Assembly (NCBI GenBank): GCA_900539175.1
Contig: UQAW01000008.1
Coordinates: 1 to 64,000, forward strand
Length of the DNA: 64,000 bases
Source: an uncultured Lachnospiraceae bacterium
GTDB lineage: Bacteria > Bacillota > Clostridia > Lachnospirales > Lachnospiraceae
Direction: 5' to 3'
Shown here: positions 35,131 to 43,436 of the stretch, piece after piece
How positions within the stretch are numbered: position 1 is the stretch's first letter
How the letters are laid out: every line of letters begins with the position of its first letter
Program-made: the position numbers and the translations under genes
The notes under the pieces: model-generated
Databases searched by the model: none
Seen by the model: the letters and a program-made list of their open reading frames with translations, nothing else
Told to the model about the DNA's origin: nothing

Positions 35131-35205
35131 TATGAAAGTACCGAACAGCGGCCATGAGGAGCGCCTACTTTCATGCGTGGGATACAACATTCTTCTGATG
35201 TGGAA
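35128..35205 (+). repeat. Dispersed repeat family 2, copy in the cdsA-dxr spacer
   Basis: TAGTATGAAAGTACCGAACAGCGGCCATGA is matched at 43335-43305 on the minus strand with few substitutions, and more loosely onward. Overlaps the cdsA stop. No coding potential seen. The right boundary is approximate. Confidence 0.55.
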
Positions 35206-35244
35206 GATATGGGATAGTTATGGTAAAAACAGGAGATAATAAAG

Positions 35245-36393
35245 ATGAAAAAAATAGCAATATTGGGATCTACCGGATCTATCGGTACCCAGACGCTTGA
35301 CGTAGTTCGGGCAAATGGGGACATTGAGGTACTTGGAATCAGCGCCGGGCACAATATCGAGATGCTGGAGGCACAGATTCGGGAATTTTCTCCGAGACTG
35401 GCAGCAGTTTGGGAGGAAGAGTCTGCGGCAGAACTGAAAAAAAGAGTGGCGGATACGAATACCAGAGTAGTAGCCGGAATGGAAGGTTTGCTGGAACTTG
35501 CGGTATTGCCGGAAGTGGAGATTCTTGTGACGGCAATCGTAGGTATGATTGGAATTCAGCCTACGATCGCAGCGATAAAGGCGGGAAAGGATATTGCGCT
35601 TGCCAACAAGGAAACACTTGTGACAGCCGGTCATCTGATCATGCCATTGGCAAAAGAACATCAGATTTCCATCCTTCCGGTGGATAGTGAACATAGTGCA
35701 ATTTTCCAGTGCCTTCACGGAGAAAATCAGAGAACAGTGGAGAAACTTTTGATTACTGCATCCGGAGGTCCGTTCCGCGGGAAATGTTCGGAGAAATTGC
35801 GTCAGGTAACTGTGGAAGATGCGCTGAAGCATCCAAACTGGTCTATGGGACATAAGATTACCATTGATTCAGCAACGTTAGTAAATAAGGGATTGGAAGT
35901 GATGGAAGCGCGGTGGCTTTTTGGGGTTGATCTGGATCATATTCAGGTTGTGGTTCAGCCCAAAAGCATTATTCATTCTATGGTGGAATTTGCAGACGGC
36001 GCTGTGCTTGCCCAGTTGGGAACTCCGGATATGAAACTGCCGATCCAGTATGCCTTATATTATCCGGAGCGACGTTATCTGGCGGGTGAGCGGCTGAATT
36101 TTGGAACCCTTACGCAGATCACCTTTGAAAAACCGGATGTGGAAACTTTCCGCGGACTTCCTATGGCCATGAAGGCAGCCAGAATCGGAGGCTCAATGCC
36201 TACCGTATTTAATGCGGCCAATGAACGTGCCGTAGCGAAGTTTTTGAGACGGGAAATTGGTTTTCTGGATATCTATGAAGTGATTGAAGGGGCGATGGAG
36301 CAGCATAAGACGGTGGAGAATCCCGGGGTGGAGCAGATACTGGAAGCTGAGGCGGGAACTTATGAATGGATTGAAAGCAGGTGGCATAGGTGA
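35245..36393 (+). CDS. dxr: 1-deoxy-D-xylulose 5-phosphate reductoisomerase
   Basis: 382-residue NADPH-dependent enzyme for the first committed step of the MEP isoprenoid pathway. NADPH binding GSTGSIGTQTLDV is at residues 8-20, LANKETLVTAG follows, and the metal and substrate site is in PVDSEHSAIFQCL. It feeds uppS in the same cluster. The stop overlaps the GTG start of rseP by 4 bp. Confidence 0.97.
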   Translation: MKKIAILGSTGSIGTQTLDVVRANGDIEVLGISAGHNIEMLEAQIREFSPRLAAVWEEESAAELKKRVADTNTRVVAGMEGLLELAVLPEVEILVTAIVGMIGIQPTIAAIKAGKDIALANKETLVTAGHLIMPLAKEHQISILPVDSEHSAIFQCLHGENQRTVEKLLITASGGPFRGKCSEKLRQVTVEDALKHPNWSMGHKITIDSATLVNKGLEVMEARWLFGVDLDHIQVVVQPKSIIHSMVEFADGAVLAQLGTPDMKLPIQYALYYPERRYLAGERLNFGTLTQITFEKPDVETFRGLPMAMKAARIGGSMPTVFNAANERAVAKFLRREIGFLDIYEVIEGAMEQHKTVENPGVEQILEAEAGTYEWIESRWHR

Positions 36394-37679
36394 AAATTAT
36401 TCTCGCAATATTAATTTTTAGTGTTGTAGTTATTATACACGAGTTAGGGCATTTTTTATTTGCAAAGGCAAATCACATCGTGGTGACAGAGTTCTCTGTC
36501 GGTATGGGACCGACGGTGCTCTCGACCGTAAAGCATGGTACAAAGTACTCTTTGAAGCTGCTGCCCTTCGGCGGTTCTTGTATGATGCTGGGAGAAAATG
36601 GAGAGGAAGACGGTGAAGGAACCTTTGGCAGTAAGTCTGTGTGGGCAAGGATGTCTGTTATCATAGCCGGACCATTGTTTAATCTGATTCTGGCTTTTTT
36701 TATCTCTATCGTTATCATCAGTCTTGCAGGAGCTGATCCGGCGAGAGTGACTGCAGTCAGAGAAGGTTCTCCAGAGGCAGAGGCAGGGCTTCAGGAAGGT
36801 GATATCATCACAAGGTATGAAGGAAGCGGGATCAGTATCGGCCGGGAATTGTATACGAAGATGCAGCTTGACGGTGTTCCGGCGGATGAGATTTCTCTGA
36901 CGTATAAAAGGGATGGAGAAACCAGAGAGATCACTTATGTGCCGGAAGCAGAAGAACGGTATATGTTGGGATATACGTATTATCCGGATGAGGAGGGAAA
37001 AGCAGAGGTAGTGAATGTATCGCTGGGGCTCCCGATGGCGAAGGCAGGAATTCAGGCAGGTGATATCATTCTGGAGGTTGATGGAACTGTCATTAACAGT
37101 AATCAGGAGTTGACGCAGTATTTTGAGGAACATCCGATGGATGGAAGCCCAATAGAACTGACTTATCAGCATGGAGACCGTATCCATGATGCTACCCTGA
37201 CTCCGGAACTTACTCAGAATGCCCAGCTGGGCTTCGGCTACAATCTGGCAAGAGAAAAGCAAAGTCCGCTGGGTGTTCTGAAATATAGCTTTTGCGAGAT
37301 AAAATACTGGGTAAAAACCACAGTTAAGAGTGTTGCTATGCTGATAACCGGAAAGTTCACGTTCAATGATCTGAGCGGTCCGGTGGGTGTGGTAGACCAA
37401 ATCGGGAAGACGATTGAAGAATCCAAGTCAGACGGAGGTTTCTATGTCTTGCTGAACCTTTTGAATTTTACAATTCTTTTGTCTGCCAATCTTGGCGTTA
37501 TGAATCTTATTCCATTCCCTGCGTTGGACGGCGGAAGACTGGTGTTTCTGATTATAGAAGCTATCCGGGGCAAGGGGATAAAACAGGAAGTGGAAGGCAT
37601 GGTGAATTTTGCGGGATTGATGCTTTTAATGGCGTTGATGGTATTTGTCATGTTTAATGACATCCGTAAAATTTTCTGA
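36390..37679 (+). CDS. rseP: RIP metalloprotease RseP (site-2 protease)
   Basis: 429-residue intramembrane zinc protease. HELGH at 17-21 in the first membrane helix binds zinc, and the third ligand lies in NLIPFPALDGGR near residue 370. Two PDZ-like regions (~120-190 and ~205-275) sit between membrane segments. Such proteases cut anti-sigma factors and signal peptides. It starts at GTG, overlapping the dxr stop (GTGA). In many relatives ispG and polC follow; here the cluster ends and a tRNA gene comes next. Confidence 0.95.
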   Translation: MKIILAILIFSVVVIIHELGHFLFAKANHIVVTEFSVGMGPTVLSTVKHGTKYSLKLLPFGGSCMMLGENGEEDGEGTFGSKSVWARMSVIIAGPLFNLILAFFISIVIISLAGADPARVTAVREGSPEAEAGLQEGDIITRYEGSGISIGRELYTKMQLDGVPADEISLTYKRDGETREITYVPEAEERYMLGYTYYPDEEGKAEVVNVSLGLPMAKAGIQAGDIILEVDGTVINSNQELTQYFEEHPMDGSPIELTYQHGDRIHDATLTPELTQNAQLGFGYNLAREKQSPLGVLKYSFCEIKYWVKTTVKSVAMLITGKFTFNDLSGPVGVVDQIGKTIEESKSDGGFYVLLNLLNFTILLSANLGVMNLIPFPALDGGRLVFLIIEAIRGKGIKQEVEGMVNFAGLMLLMALMVFVMFNDIRKIF

Positions 37680-37700
37680 TAAGAGGATAATACAGAATCG

Positions 37701-37753
37701 AATGGTTCGCCTTGAAAAAGATTTATGGTCTGCTTTTTCAAGGCGGAGCCATT
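37701..37753 (+). terminator. Hairpin after rseP
   Basis: AATGGTTCGCCTTGAAAAAG (37701-37720) pairs with CTTTTTCAAGGCGGAGCCATT (37733-37753). Strong stem but no following T run, so termination efficiency is uncertain. Confidence 0.6.
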
Positions 37754-37797
37754 GGAGAAAATATTTGAAAAAAATTAAAAAAGTTGTTGAAAAGTGG

Positions 37798-37826
37798 TTG
37801 ACGGAATGGGAAACGTGTGCTAGAAT
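37798..37826 (+). promoter_or_regulatory. tRNA-Leu promoter
   Basis: TTGACG (37798-37803), 17-nt spacer, TAGAAT (37821-37826). Confidence 0.8.
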
Positions 37827-37866
37827 ATTACTTGTCGTTCGGAGTGAGCGATAAACAAAATAATGT

Positions 37867-37951
37867 GCGCGAGTGTCGGAATTGGCAGACGAGCTAGACT
37901 AAGGATCTAGTGATTATTGCAATCGTACGGGTTCAAGTCCCGTCTCGCGCA
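37867..37951 (+). tRNA. tRNA-Leu (anticodon AAG)
   Basis: 85-nt class II tRNA. Acceptor stem GCGCGAG / CTCGCGC with discriminator A at 37951. The anticodon arm is CTAGA-CTAAGGA-TCTAG with anticodon AAG at 37901-37903. The long variable arm (TGATTATTGCAATCGT) is typical of Leu, and the T arm has GGTTCAAGTCC. CCA is not encoded. AAG reads CUU and, if A34 is modified to inosine, CUC. Confidence 0.95.
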
Positions 37952-37960
37952 GACTTGAGG

Positions 37961-37987
37961 GCTGTATCATAGTGATACAGCTTTTTT
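37961..37987 (+). terminator. Terminator of tRNA-Leu
   Basis: GCTGTATCA-TAG-TGATACAGC followed by T6. Confidence 0.92.
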
Positions 37988-37995
37988 AAAATTAT

Positions 37996-38068
37996 AAAGC
38001 GTATTCGAAAATTTATTTCTGCAATCTACACGCTTTCGTTTGCAGAAAGCAATTTTCAAATACGCTTT
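37996..38068. terminator. Long hairpin 3' of the uracil permease gene
   Basis: AAAGCGTATT and GAAAATT...TTCTGCAA pair with TTGCAGAA...AATTTTC and AATACGCTTT. It lies just downstream of uraA on the minus strand and probably terminates or protects its mRNA. It contains the GTATTTGAAAATT motif that recurs at gene ends in this window. Confidence 0.6.
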
Positions 38069-38107
38069 GGAATCTTCTAATAGTTTCTCTTAGCTGCAAT
38101 GAATTTG

Positions 38108-39358
38108 TCAATCATTTGTCAGTTTCAATTTATCCAAAATATAGAAAGCAAGGCTGAGAAGCATACCAACCACACACGCCAGTACCATACCTGTCAGTTG
38201 AATATTGCCAAACTTGACTGCGATACCAGACAGTCCGGTTACAAATACCACAGATGTCAGAGTCAGATTTCTAGAACGTCCATAATCCACCTGTGCATCC
38301 ACCAGAATTCGAATACCGGAGGCCCCGATCATTCCATAGAGAAGGAACGAGATTCCGCCGATTACCGGCCCTGGAATTGTCTGAATTAAGGTTGAGAGCT
38401 TTCCTACGAAAGAGCAGATAATCGACAGTACTGCAGCTCCGGCAATTACTCTTACGCTGTATACTTTTGTAACAGCCATGACCCCGATATTTTCACCGTA
38501 GGTTGTAGTGGGTACTGAACCAATCAGACCGGAGATCATAGTTGAAAGGTTGTCTCCCAATAGTGAGCGGTGAAGTCCAGGGTCTTTCAGAAGGTCTCTT
38601 CCTACGATTTTGCTTGTAACCACCTGATGTCCGATATGCTCGGAGGCAATTACCAGAATTACAGGAAGAATGATCAGAATCGCTTCCAGGCTGAATTTTG
38701 GTGTCTGGAAATTCGGTAATGCGAACCAGGGAGCATTTGCCACTTCTGCAAAATCAATGATTCCACAGCACAAAGCTGCTACATATCCGGCGATAACAGC
38801 AATCAGGATCGGTATTACAGATAAGAAGCCGCGGAATATAATATTACCGAATACGGCCACGCCCAGAGTTACTGCGAAGACAATGATATTTGCAGGATCA
38901 ACCGCATCATCCAACAACCCGGCGTTATTTGCCGCACTGCTGGATAATTCCAGTCCGATAAGTGCTACTACAGGTCCCATCGCTGCCGGGGGCAGGACAA
39001 CGTCAATCCAGTCGGAACCGAATTTGTAAATAATCAGCGCAAGGATACATCCGCAGAGTCCGACGACAACAAAGCCTCCGAGTGCGTATGGATATCCCAT
39101 TTTACTGATTACGATTCCTGCCGGTGCAAGGAACGCAAAGCTGGAGCCCAGATAAGCAGGTGCCTTCCCCTTGGTAATTGCAATAAACAACAATGTTCCC
39201 AGGCCATTCATGAACAGAACGATTGCCGGGCTGATTCCGAATAAAAACGGAACAAGAACGGAAGCTCCGAACATGGCAAACATGTGCTGAATGCTGAGGG
39301 GGATTAATAGTTTAACCGGAACCTTGTCTTCGACTTGAAAAATTCTTCTGCTTTCCAT
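38108..39358 (-). CDS. uraA: Uracil/xanthine permease family transporter (UraA)
   Basis: 416-residue NCS2-family nucleobase:H+ symporter. It has the typical ~14 hydrophobic segments. QHMFAMFGASVLVPFL at the N-terminus, the substrate-binding Glu in ASEHIGHQV, and TTYGENIGVMA match UraA. AGGAGGATATGAA precedes the start, and a promoter lies at 39398-39425. Likely imports uracil for salvage. pyrB is elsewhere in the window (52.4 kb) but not linked. Confidence 0.94.
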   Translation of the reverse strand: MESRRIFQVEDKVPVKLLIPLSIQHMFAMFGASVLVPFLFGISPAIVLFMNGLGTLLFIAITKGKAPAYLGSSFAFLAPAGIVISKMGYPYALGGFVVVGLCGCILALIIYKFGSDWIDVVLPPAAMGPVVALIGLELSSSAANNAGLLDDAVDPANIIVFAVTLGVAVFGNIIFRGFLSVIPILIAVIAGYVAALCCGIIDFAEVANAPWFALPNFQTPKFSLEAILIILPVILVIASEHIGHQVVTSKIVGRDLLKDPGLHRSLLGDNLSTMISGLIGSVPTTTYGENIGVMAVTKVYSVRVIAGAAVLSIICSFVGKLSTLIQTIPGPVIGGISFLLYGMIGASGIRILVDAQVDYGRSRNLTLTSVVFVTGLSGIAVKFGNIQLTGMVLACVVGMLLSLAFYILDKLKLTND

Positions 39359-39397
39359 TTCATATCCTCCTGATTATTTCCATATTTATTTTATTTC

Positions 39398-39425
39398 ATT
39401 CTAACATACCATTACGGGAAATCAA
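39398..39425 (-). promoter_or_regulatory. uraA promoter
   Basis: Minus-strand TTGATT (39425-39420), 16-nt spacer, TAGAAT (39403-39398). No PyrR-type attenuator was recognised in the ~35-nt leader. Confidence 0.7.
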
Positions 39426-39520
39426 AGTATATATAAAGAGACTGTCTGGGTTAATTGAAAAGCGTAAATGAAAGAGAATAAATTTTAATGGTCTGTCTAT
39501 AATATTTCAGAGGTGATCGT

Positions 39521-39667
39521 ATGAATAAAGATAAACAGGAAAAATTAAATCAAAAGAAGGCAAATGAGAAATTCAACAGCATAACGCAAAAGGTAAAACC
39601 AGAGAACCAGAATCAGACGCACAATATCCGCTCTGAGGCAGTGGAACCAAAGAACAGGCAGGTTTAA
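39521..39667 (+). CDS. Small lysine/asparagine/glutamine-rich hypothetical protein (48 aa)
   Basis: 48-residue hydrophilic protein (starts MNKDKQEKLNQKKANEK, ends RSEAVEPKNRQV) with no Cys, Trp or Tyr. Start supported by AGAGGTGATC. A TATAAT box lies at 39498-39503 without a good -35; GAATA 16-17 nt upstream raises the possibility of a spore-specific sigma-G promoter, which is speculative. Composition recalls small spore proteins, but I cannot assign a family. Confidence 0.6.
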   Translation: MNKDKQEKLNQKKANEKFNSITQKVKPENQNQTHNIRSEAVEPKNRQV

Positions 39668-39675
39668 GCGTGCAG

Positions 39676-39815
39676 AAAAAAGGAGGGCCGGAGCATATGC
39701 TCCGGCTGAGTATGAAAAAGAATCTATATAAATGGTAATTGTTGTTAGGTGAGGGCCAGCAACACAGCTCTGAACTTACCTCTGACTTCTCCATGCTGCC
39801 GTCCTCTTTAAGTAT
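39676..39815 (-). ncRNA. Candidate small RNA convergent with the 48-aa gene
   Basis: On the minus strand a TATAAT box (39827-39822) is followed by ~140 nt ending in a perfect palindrome GCCGGAGCATATGCTCCGGC (39706-39687) and then CCTCC plus T6 (39681-39676), a good terminator. Inside, GGTAA/TTACC and TGTTG/CAACA can pair. A reading frame starting ATGGAGAAGTC after AAAGAGGACG exists and runs through the terminator palindrome, so translation is not favoured but is not excluded. The -35 box is poor. The remainder of 39668-40164 holds a repeat copy and a promoter. Confidence 0.45.
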
Positions 39816-39983
39816 GGTTTTATTATAGCTGAGAATTGTGAGCAATTTGTGAGCGAATCATTAAGAAATTCTATAAAAGTAATAAAAGAAATCTAAAATG
39901 TTATGCAAGATGCAGGAGCAACGTATGTTTGCAGTAGAAGGTTATTTAATAGGGGATTTGTTGAAGCGTGCGATTTTGTGTAG

Positions 39984-40012
39984 TTGTATTTCATGTATGG
40001 GTTTGGTATAAT
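39984..40012 (+). promoter_or_regulatory. Hemerythrin promoter
   Basis: TTGTAT (39984-39989), 17-nt spacer, TATAAT (40007-40012). A repeat copy starts 7 nt later, at the expected +1. Confidence 0.75.
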
Positions 40013-40018
40013 AATCTC

Positions 40019-40089
40019 ATGATACCAGGGTCAAAAGGTTGTGCTTTTCATGCTTGTATGAAAAAGCATGACTTTGACCCCAACATCAT
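40019..40089 (+). repeat. MITE-like repeat, internally deleted copy (71 bp)
   Basis: Begins ATGATACCAGGGTCAAAAGG and ends TTTGACCCCAACATCAT like the long copies, but joins the left hairpin directly to the right end. The whole unit folds as one hairpin. Confidence 0.82.
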
Positions 40090-40164
40090 TTCATATATTT
40101 GGAGAACTTAGAAACTTTCGTTTTCCAGGTTCTATTTTGAAAAAAGAAAGAGAGGATATGCATT

Positions 40165-40569
40165 ATGGGAATCGAATTTGACAAATCTTTGGAGACAGGC
40201 AATGAATTAATTGATACACAGCATAAGGAATTAATTTCCAGAGTGAATAAACTGACTGTGGAATGTTCCGTGGGAAAGGAAAAACCTGTGGCTGTTCAGA
40301 CTTTGGACTTTCTGATGGATTATACGGAAAAGCATTTTCACGATGAGGAGGAACTTCAGGCAGAGCATACATATCCCCTTTTGGAGGCGCATAAGCAGCA
40401 GCATGCAAAATTTGTAAAAGCAGTGGAAGAGCTCAAAGAGATGTTGGAGGAGGAAGAAGGACCTACCGAGGCATTTGTAGAAGCGGTAAAAAAGAATGTA
40501 GTAGACTGGTTGTTGGGACATATCCAGGTATGGGACAAGCAGGTTGCGGAGTATGTGCGTGAACATTAG
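40165..40569 (+). CDS. Bacteriohemerythrin
   Basis: 134-residue four-helix O2-binding diiron protein. Predicted iron ligands are all present: H20 (DTQH), H57 and E61 (HFHDEEE), H76 and H80 (HKQQH), and H119 and D124 (HIQVWD). In anaerobes such proteins bind or sense O2, or deliver it to detoxifying enzymes. AGAGAGGATATGCATT precedes the start. Single gene behind a promoter and a short repeat copy, followed by a hairpin terminator. Confidence 0.92.
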   Translation: MGIEFDKSLETGNELIDTQHKELISRVNKLTVECSVGKEKPVAVQTLDFLMDYTEKHFHDEEELQAEHTYPLLEAHKQQHAKFVKAVEELKEMLEEEEGPTEAFVEAVKKNVVDWLLGHIQVWDKQVAEYVREH

Positions 40570-40643
40570 AGTGTGTTTGAAAATTAATTTCAGGACTATG
40601 GTCATAGATGTTTTTGGAACATGCTTTATGAAAAGAGGGAAGG

Positions 40644-40694
40644 AAACTCCCGTGTGAACGGATGCAGGGGCATCGTTCTACGGGAGTTTATCTT
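40644..40694 (+). terminator. Terminator of the hemerythrin gene
   Basis: AAACTCCCGT (40644-40653) pairs with ACGGGAGTTT (40680-40689); the T run is short. Confidence 0.65.
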
Positions 40695-40781
40695 GAAATA
40701 TGTTTTTGTGAAAAAAGGATGTATGTGCAGAAGCTGCACGGTGATACATGTCAGGATATACATATAAATGGGTGATGAGTG

Positions 40782-41762
40782 ATGAAAATGGCAGTTTATA
40801 GCTGCAGACCGGATGAAGAAGAGTTGTTCGAAAGATTCGGAAAGCAGTATGGGATAGAGAGCGTGATTTCCAGTCAGGCTCCTGTTATAGAGAATGTTGA
40901 TCTGGCGGAAGGATGCGAGGCAGTCTGTGTGATCACAACTCCGGTTGGAAAAGATTTGATTGACCGATGGCATACATATGGTGTGAAAATAATTTCCACC
41001 CGTACGGTGGGATATGAGCATATTGATTATCTATATGCCAGAGAGCTGGGAATCGAGGTTTCCAATGTAAGTTACACACCGCATACGGTAGCAGAGTATA
41101 CAGTTATGACGATTCTGATGACAATTCGTAAGATGAAAGCAATCGTCACACGGTATATCGGACAGGATTTTTCCCTTTCGGCTATCCGCGGACGGGAATT
41201 ATGCCGTATGACAGTGGGGGTTGTAGGGACCGGAAGGATCGGGGAAACCGTTATCCGCAATCTGAGCGGGTTTGGCTGTAAGATCCTTGCTTATGATCTT
41301 TATGAAAAAGAAAGTGTTAAGTCATATGCGCAATATGTGGATCTGGAAACTTTATGGAGAGAAGCGGATCTTATTACACTCCATGCACCAGCGACAGATG
41401 AAAGTTACCACATGATTAACGAACATTCAATAGAGATGATGAAAGATGGAGTCATGATTGTAAATATGGCGCGGGGAGCCTTGATTGAGACGCAGGCATT
41501 GATTCGGGCTTTGGAGAATGGGAAGATAGGTGCAGCTGCTTTAGATGTGGTTGAAAATGAAGGGAAAATATACTATAAGGATTTCAAGTATACTCCTGTT
41601 GGGCATCACGAGATGGCAATCTTACAGGCGATGCCGAATGTTCTTATGACACCTCATACCGCATTTTTTACGGATGAAGCGGTAAGCGATATGATATCCT
41701 ACGCTATGTCCAGTTGTCTTGCATCTGTGCGGGGTGAGGAGAATCCTTTCAAGGTAAACTGA
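40782..41762 (+). CDS. D-2-hydroxyacid dehydrogenase, VanH/D-lactate dehydrogenase-like
   Basis: 326-residue NAD-dependent dehydrogenase. The Rossmann motif is VGVVGTGRIGETV. Catalytic Arg lies in NMARGALI, Glu in DVVENEGK and His in TPHTAFF. Patches such as ISTRTVGYEHID, DFSLSAIRGREL.MTVGVVGTG, and MPNVLMTPHTAFFTDEA recall VanH of vancomycin-resistance operons closely. VanH supplies D-lactate for D-Ala-D-Lac; here no D-Ala-D-Lac ligase or VanX is adjacent, so ordinary fermentation-type D-lactate formation is equally likely. A GGTGATGAG site precedes ATG 40782. Confidence 0.85.
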   Translation: MKMAVYSCRPDEEELFERFGKQYGIESVISSQAPVIENVDLAEGCEAVCVITTPVGKDLIDRWHTYGVKIISTRTVGYEHIDYLYARELGIEVSNVSYTPHTVAEYTVMTILMTIRKMKAIVTRYIGQDFSLSAIRGRELCRMTVGVVGTGRIGETVIRNLSGFGCKILAYDLYEKESVKSYAQYVDLETLWREADLITLHAPATDESYHMINEHSIEMMKDGVMIVNMARGALIETQALIRALENGKIGAAALDVVENEGKIYYKDFKYTPVGHHEMAILQAMPNVLMTPHTAFFTDEAVSDMISYAMSSCLASVRGEENPFKVN

Positions 41763-41911
41763 TATGAATGCTGTCCGGGACTTTCATAATAGACAGAGGA
41801 AACAGCAGAGAATCTGCGTTCACGGCGGATAACCGTGCAACGGATATTCTCTGCTGTTTTCATGAGTTTTTGGGTCTTGCCGGGCATTTTCCCCAAAATG
41901 TGTTTGAAAAT

Positions 41912-43162
41912 TTAAGAAAGTTCTGCGATTCTGGTAACTCCCACATAGATTTCCTGAACCTTATACCAGGTAGGATAATCAACGATTCCGGTAGCAGGCA
42001 GTCCAAAGAGGGACTGAAAGGCCCGAACAGAATTCTGCGTGGCTTCCCCGAAGATTCCATCCACGTTGATGCCGGGGATGGAACTGTAGACATCTGCAAT
42101 GGTGTTTAACTGTTCCTGTAATTGTGTAACCTTTTGTCCTGTAGAACCGATCGTCAGATTGTAGCCGGGCCAGGAGGAGGGCACGCCGGAAATTTCTTCG
42201 GCGCTGTTGATGTACATATCCTGCCCATAGAAATTCCGTATAATCTGAATTGTGGAGTATCCCTGATCTCCCAGATACTTTGATCCCCATTGACTCATCC
42301 AGTTGGGACAGGTAACCCGTTGTCCGTCACAATATTGGGTCAGGATCGGCTGCCGTACATTTGGGCGGGATAAGTAGTTGGAGAAGACCTCATCTACTAC
42401 CTGGGAGATACTGTCAAAAAAGTTCCGTCCATGGATCCATTTGTGGTCAAATGCAGTGGAGGAGGTAATCGTAAAATCATACCCTTTGTTTCGATACCAT
42501 TCCGTATAAACCCGGTTTAGGGTAAATGACATGATTGCAAGTACATTGGCGCGGATGGTGTTTTCCGGCCAGGTGGCGTAGATTTCGCTGCTTGCCACAT
42601 TTTTGATGTAATCCCGGTAGCGGACGTAATAATTATTCGCTGTGGAGTCTGAGGGGGAACCGTCATGGACGATGACGTATTCCGGTACGACAACGCGGCT
42701 CAGGACAATCTCACCAGTTTCGTTTGTGGGTTTGATTTCATCCTCGGGGATTTTCTCCGGGTATTCTCCAAACAGTGTATGGGCAGGAATTACAATATCT
42801 TCAAAAGGAATCTCCGGTTCTTCCGGTATCATCTGGACCGGCTGTACGGAGGTTTCTCCGGGAAGAAGTTCGCTTCCGGAAATATCGACGGGGGCAAAAC
42901 CCTCAGCACTTACACGGATGGTATATTCGGAATACGGTTGGTTCTCATTGGGGGCCATACTGTATTCCAAAGGTGGTGTGGGTAATTCAAGTACGGGGGA
43001 ACGTCCATTGGAATCTGTAGTAACCTGTTCCAGTGTTTCAGAAGGGTTTCCGGTGTAGGAAATAGAGATGGTGGCCTGATTGATGGGGCGGTTTTGAATA
43101 CTGGTATTTACCTGAATCTGCAATTTTCCGGTATCCACCTGATTTGTGTCCATTTTTTTCAT
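41912..43162 (-). CDS. sleC: Spore cortex-lytic enzyme SleC-like
   Basis: 416-residue protein with the SleC layout known from Clostridioides difficile and C. perfringens. It has an N-terminal carboxypeptidase-regulatory-like domain (~15-110), a SpoIID/LytB-type lytic core (~175-330, with YIKNVASSEIYATWPENTIR, FDHKWIHGRN and TQYCDGQRVTCPNWMSQWG), and a C-terminal peptidoglycan-binding domain (~335-410). SleC is made as a zymogen in spores and, after cleavage by Csp proteases, degrades cortex during germination. No csp gene is in the window. The start site is weakly supported; the ATG at 43153 is an alternative. Confidence 0.92.
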   Translation of the reverse strand: MKKMDTNQVDTGKLQIQVNTSIQNRPINQATISISYTGNPSETLEQVTTDSNGRSPVLELPTPPLEYSMAPNENQPYSEYTIRVSAEGFAPVDISGSELLPGETSVQPVQMIPEEPEIPFEDIVIPAHTLFGEYPEKIPEDEIKPTNETGEIVLSRVVVPEYVIVHDGSPSDSTANNYYVRYRDYIKNVASSEIYATWPENTIRANVLAIMSFTLNRVYTEWYRNKGYDFTITSSTAFDHKWIHGRNFFDSISQVVDEVFSNYLSRPNVRQPILTQYCDGQRVTCPNWMSQWGSKYLGDQGYSTIQIIRNFYGQDMYINSAEEISGVPSSWPGYNLTIGSTGQKVTQLQEQLNTIADVYSSIPGINVDGIFGEATQNSVRAFQSLFGLPATGIVDYPTWYKVQEIYVGVTRIAELS

Positions 43163-43233
43163 AATTGTCCGACCTGTAGTCCATTATCAATCCAGTCTAT
43201 GCATTTGCAGCAGAGAATATGTCTTTCAAAGCC

Positions 43234-43335
43234 GGATATTGTAAACGGACATCGGCTTGCCCGTCCAATATCCATGTCCCTGCGCGTGCAAGCACGCTCC
43301 GGGTCATGGCTGCTGTCCGGGACTTTCATAGTAAA
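43234..43335 (-). repeat. Dispersed repeat family 2, longest copy
   Basis: Read on the minus strand it runs from TTTACTATGAAAGTCCCGG to GATGTCCGTTTAC and contains an AGCGTGC-TTGC-ACGC hairpin. Parts recur at 35128-35205, 41769-41793 (GCTGTCCGGGACTTTCATA, same orientation), 7872-7891 and 62205-62225. It lies in the upstream region of sleC. Confidence 0.6.
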
Positions 43336-43436
43336 GTATTAAAAAATCGGCAGATTTTTTTAAAATAAAAAAGGAAATCTGTCATTTACAGGGTATATTA
43401 AAATTAGGAGAGCTTGTCAACCCGTGGAGGTATAAG

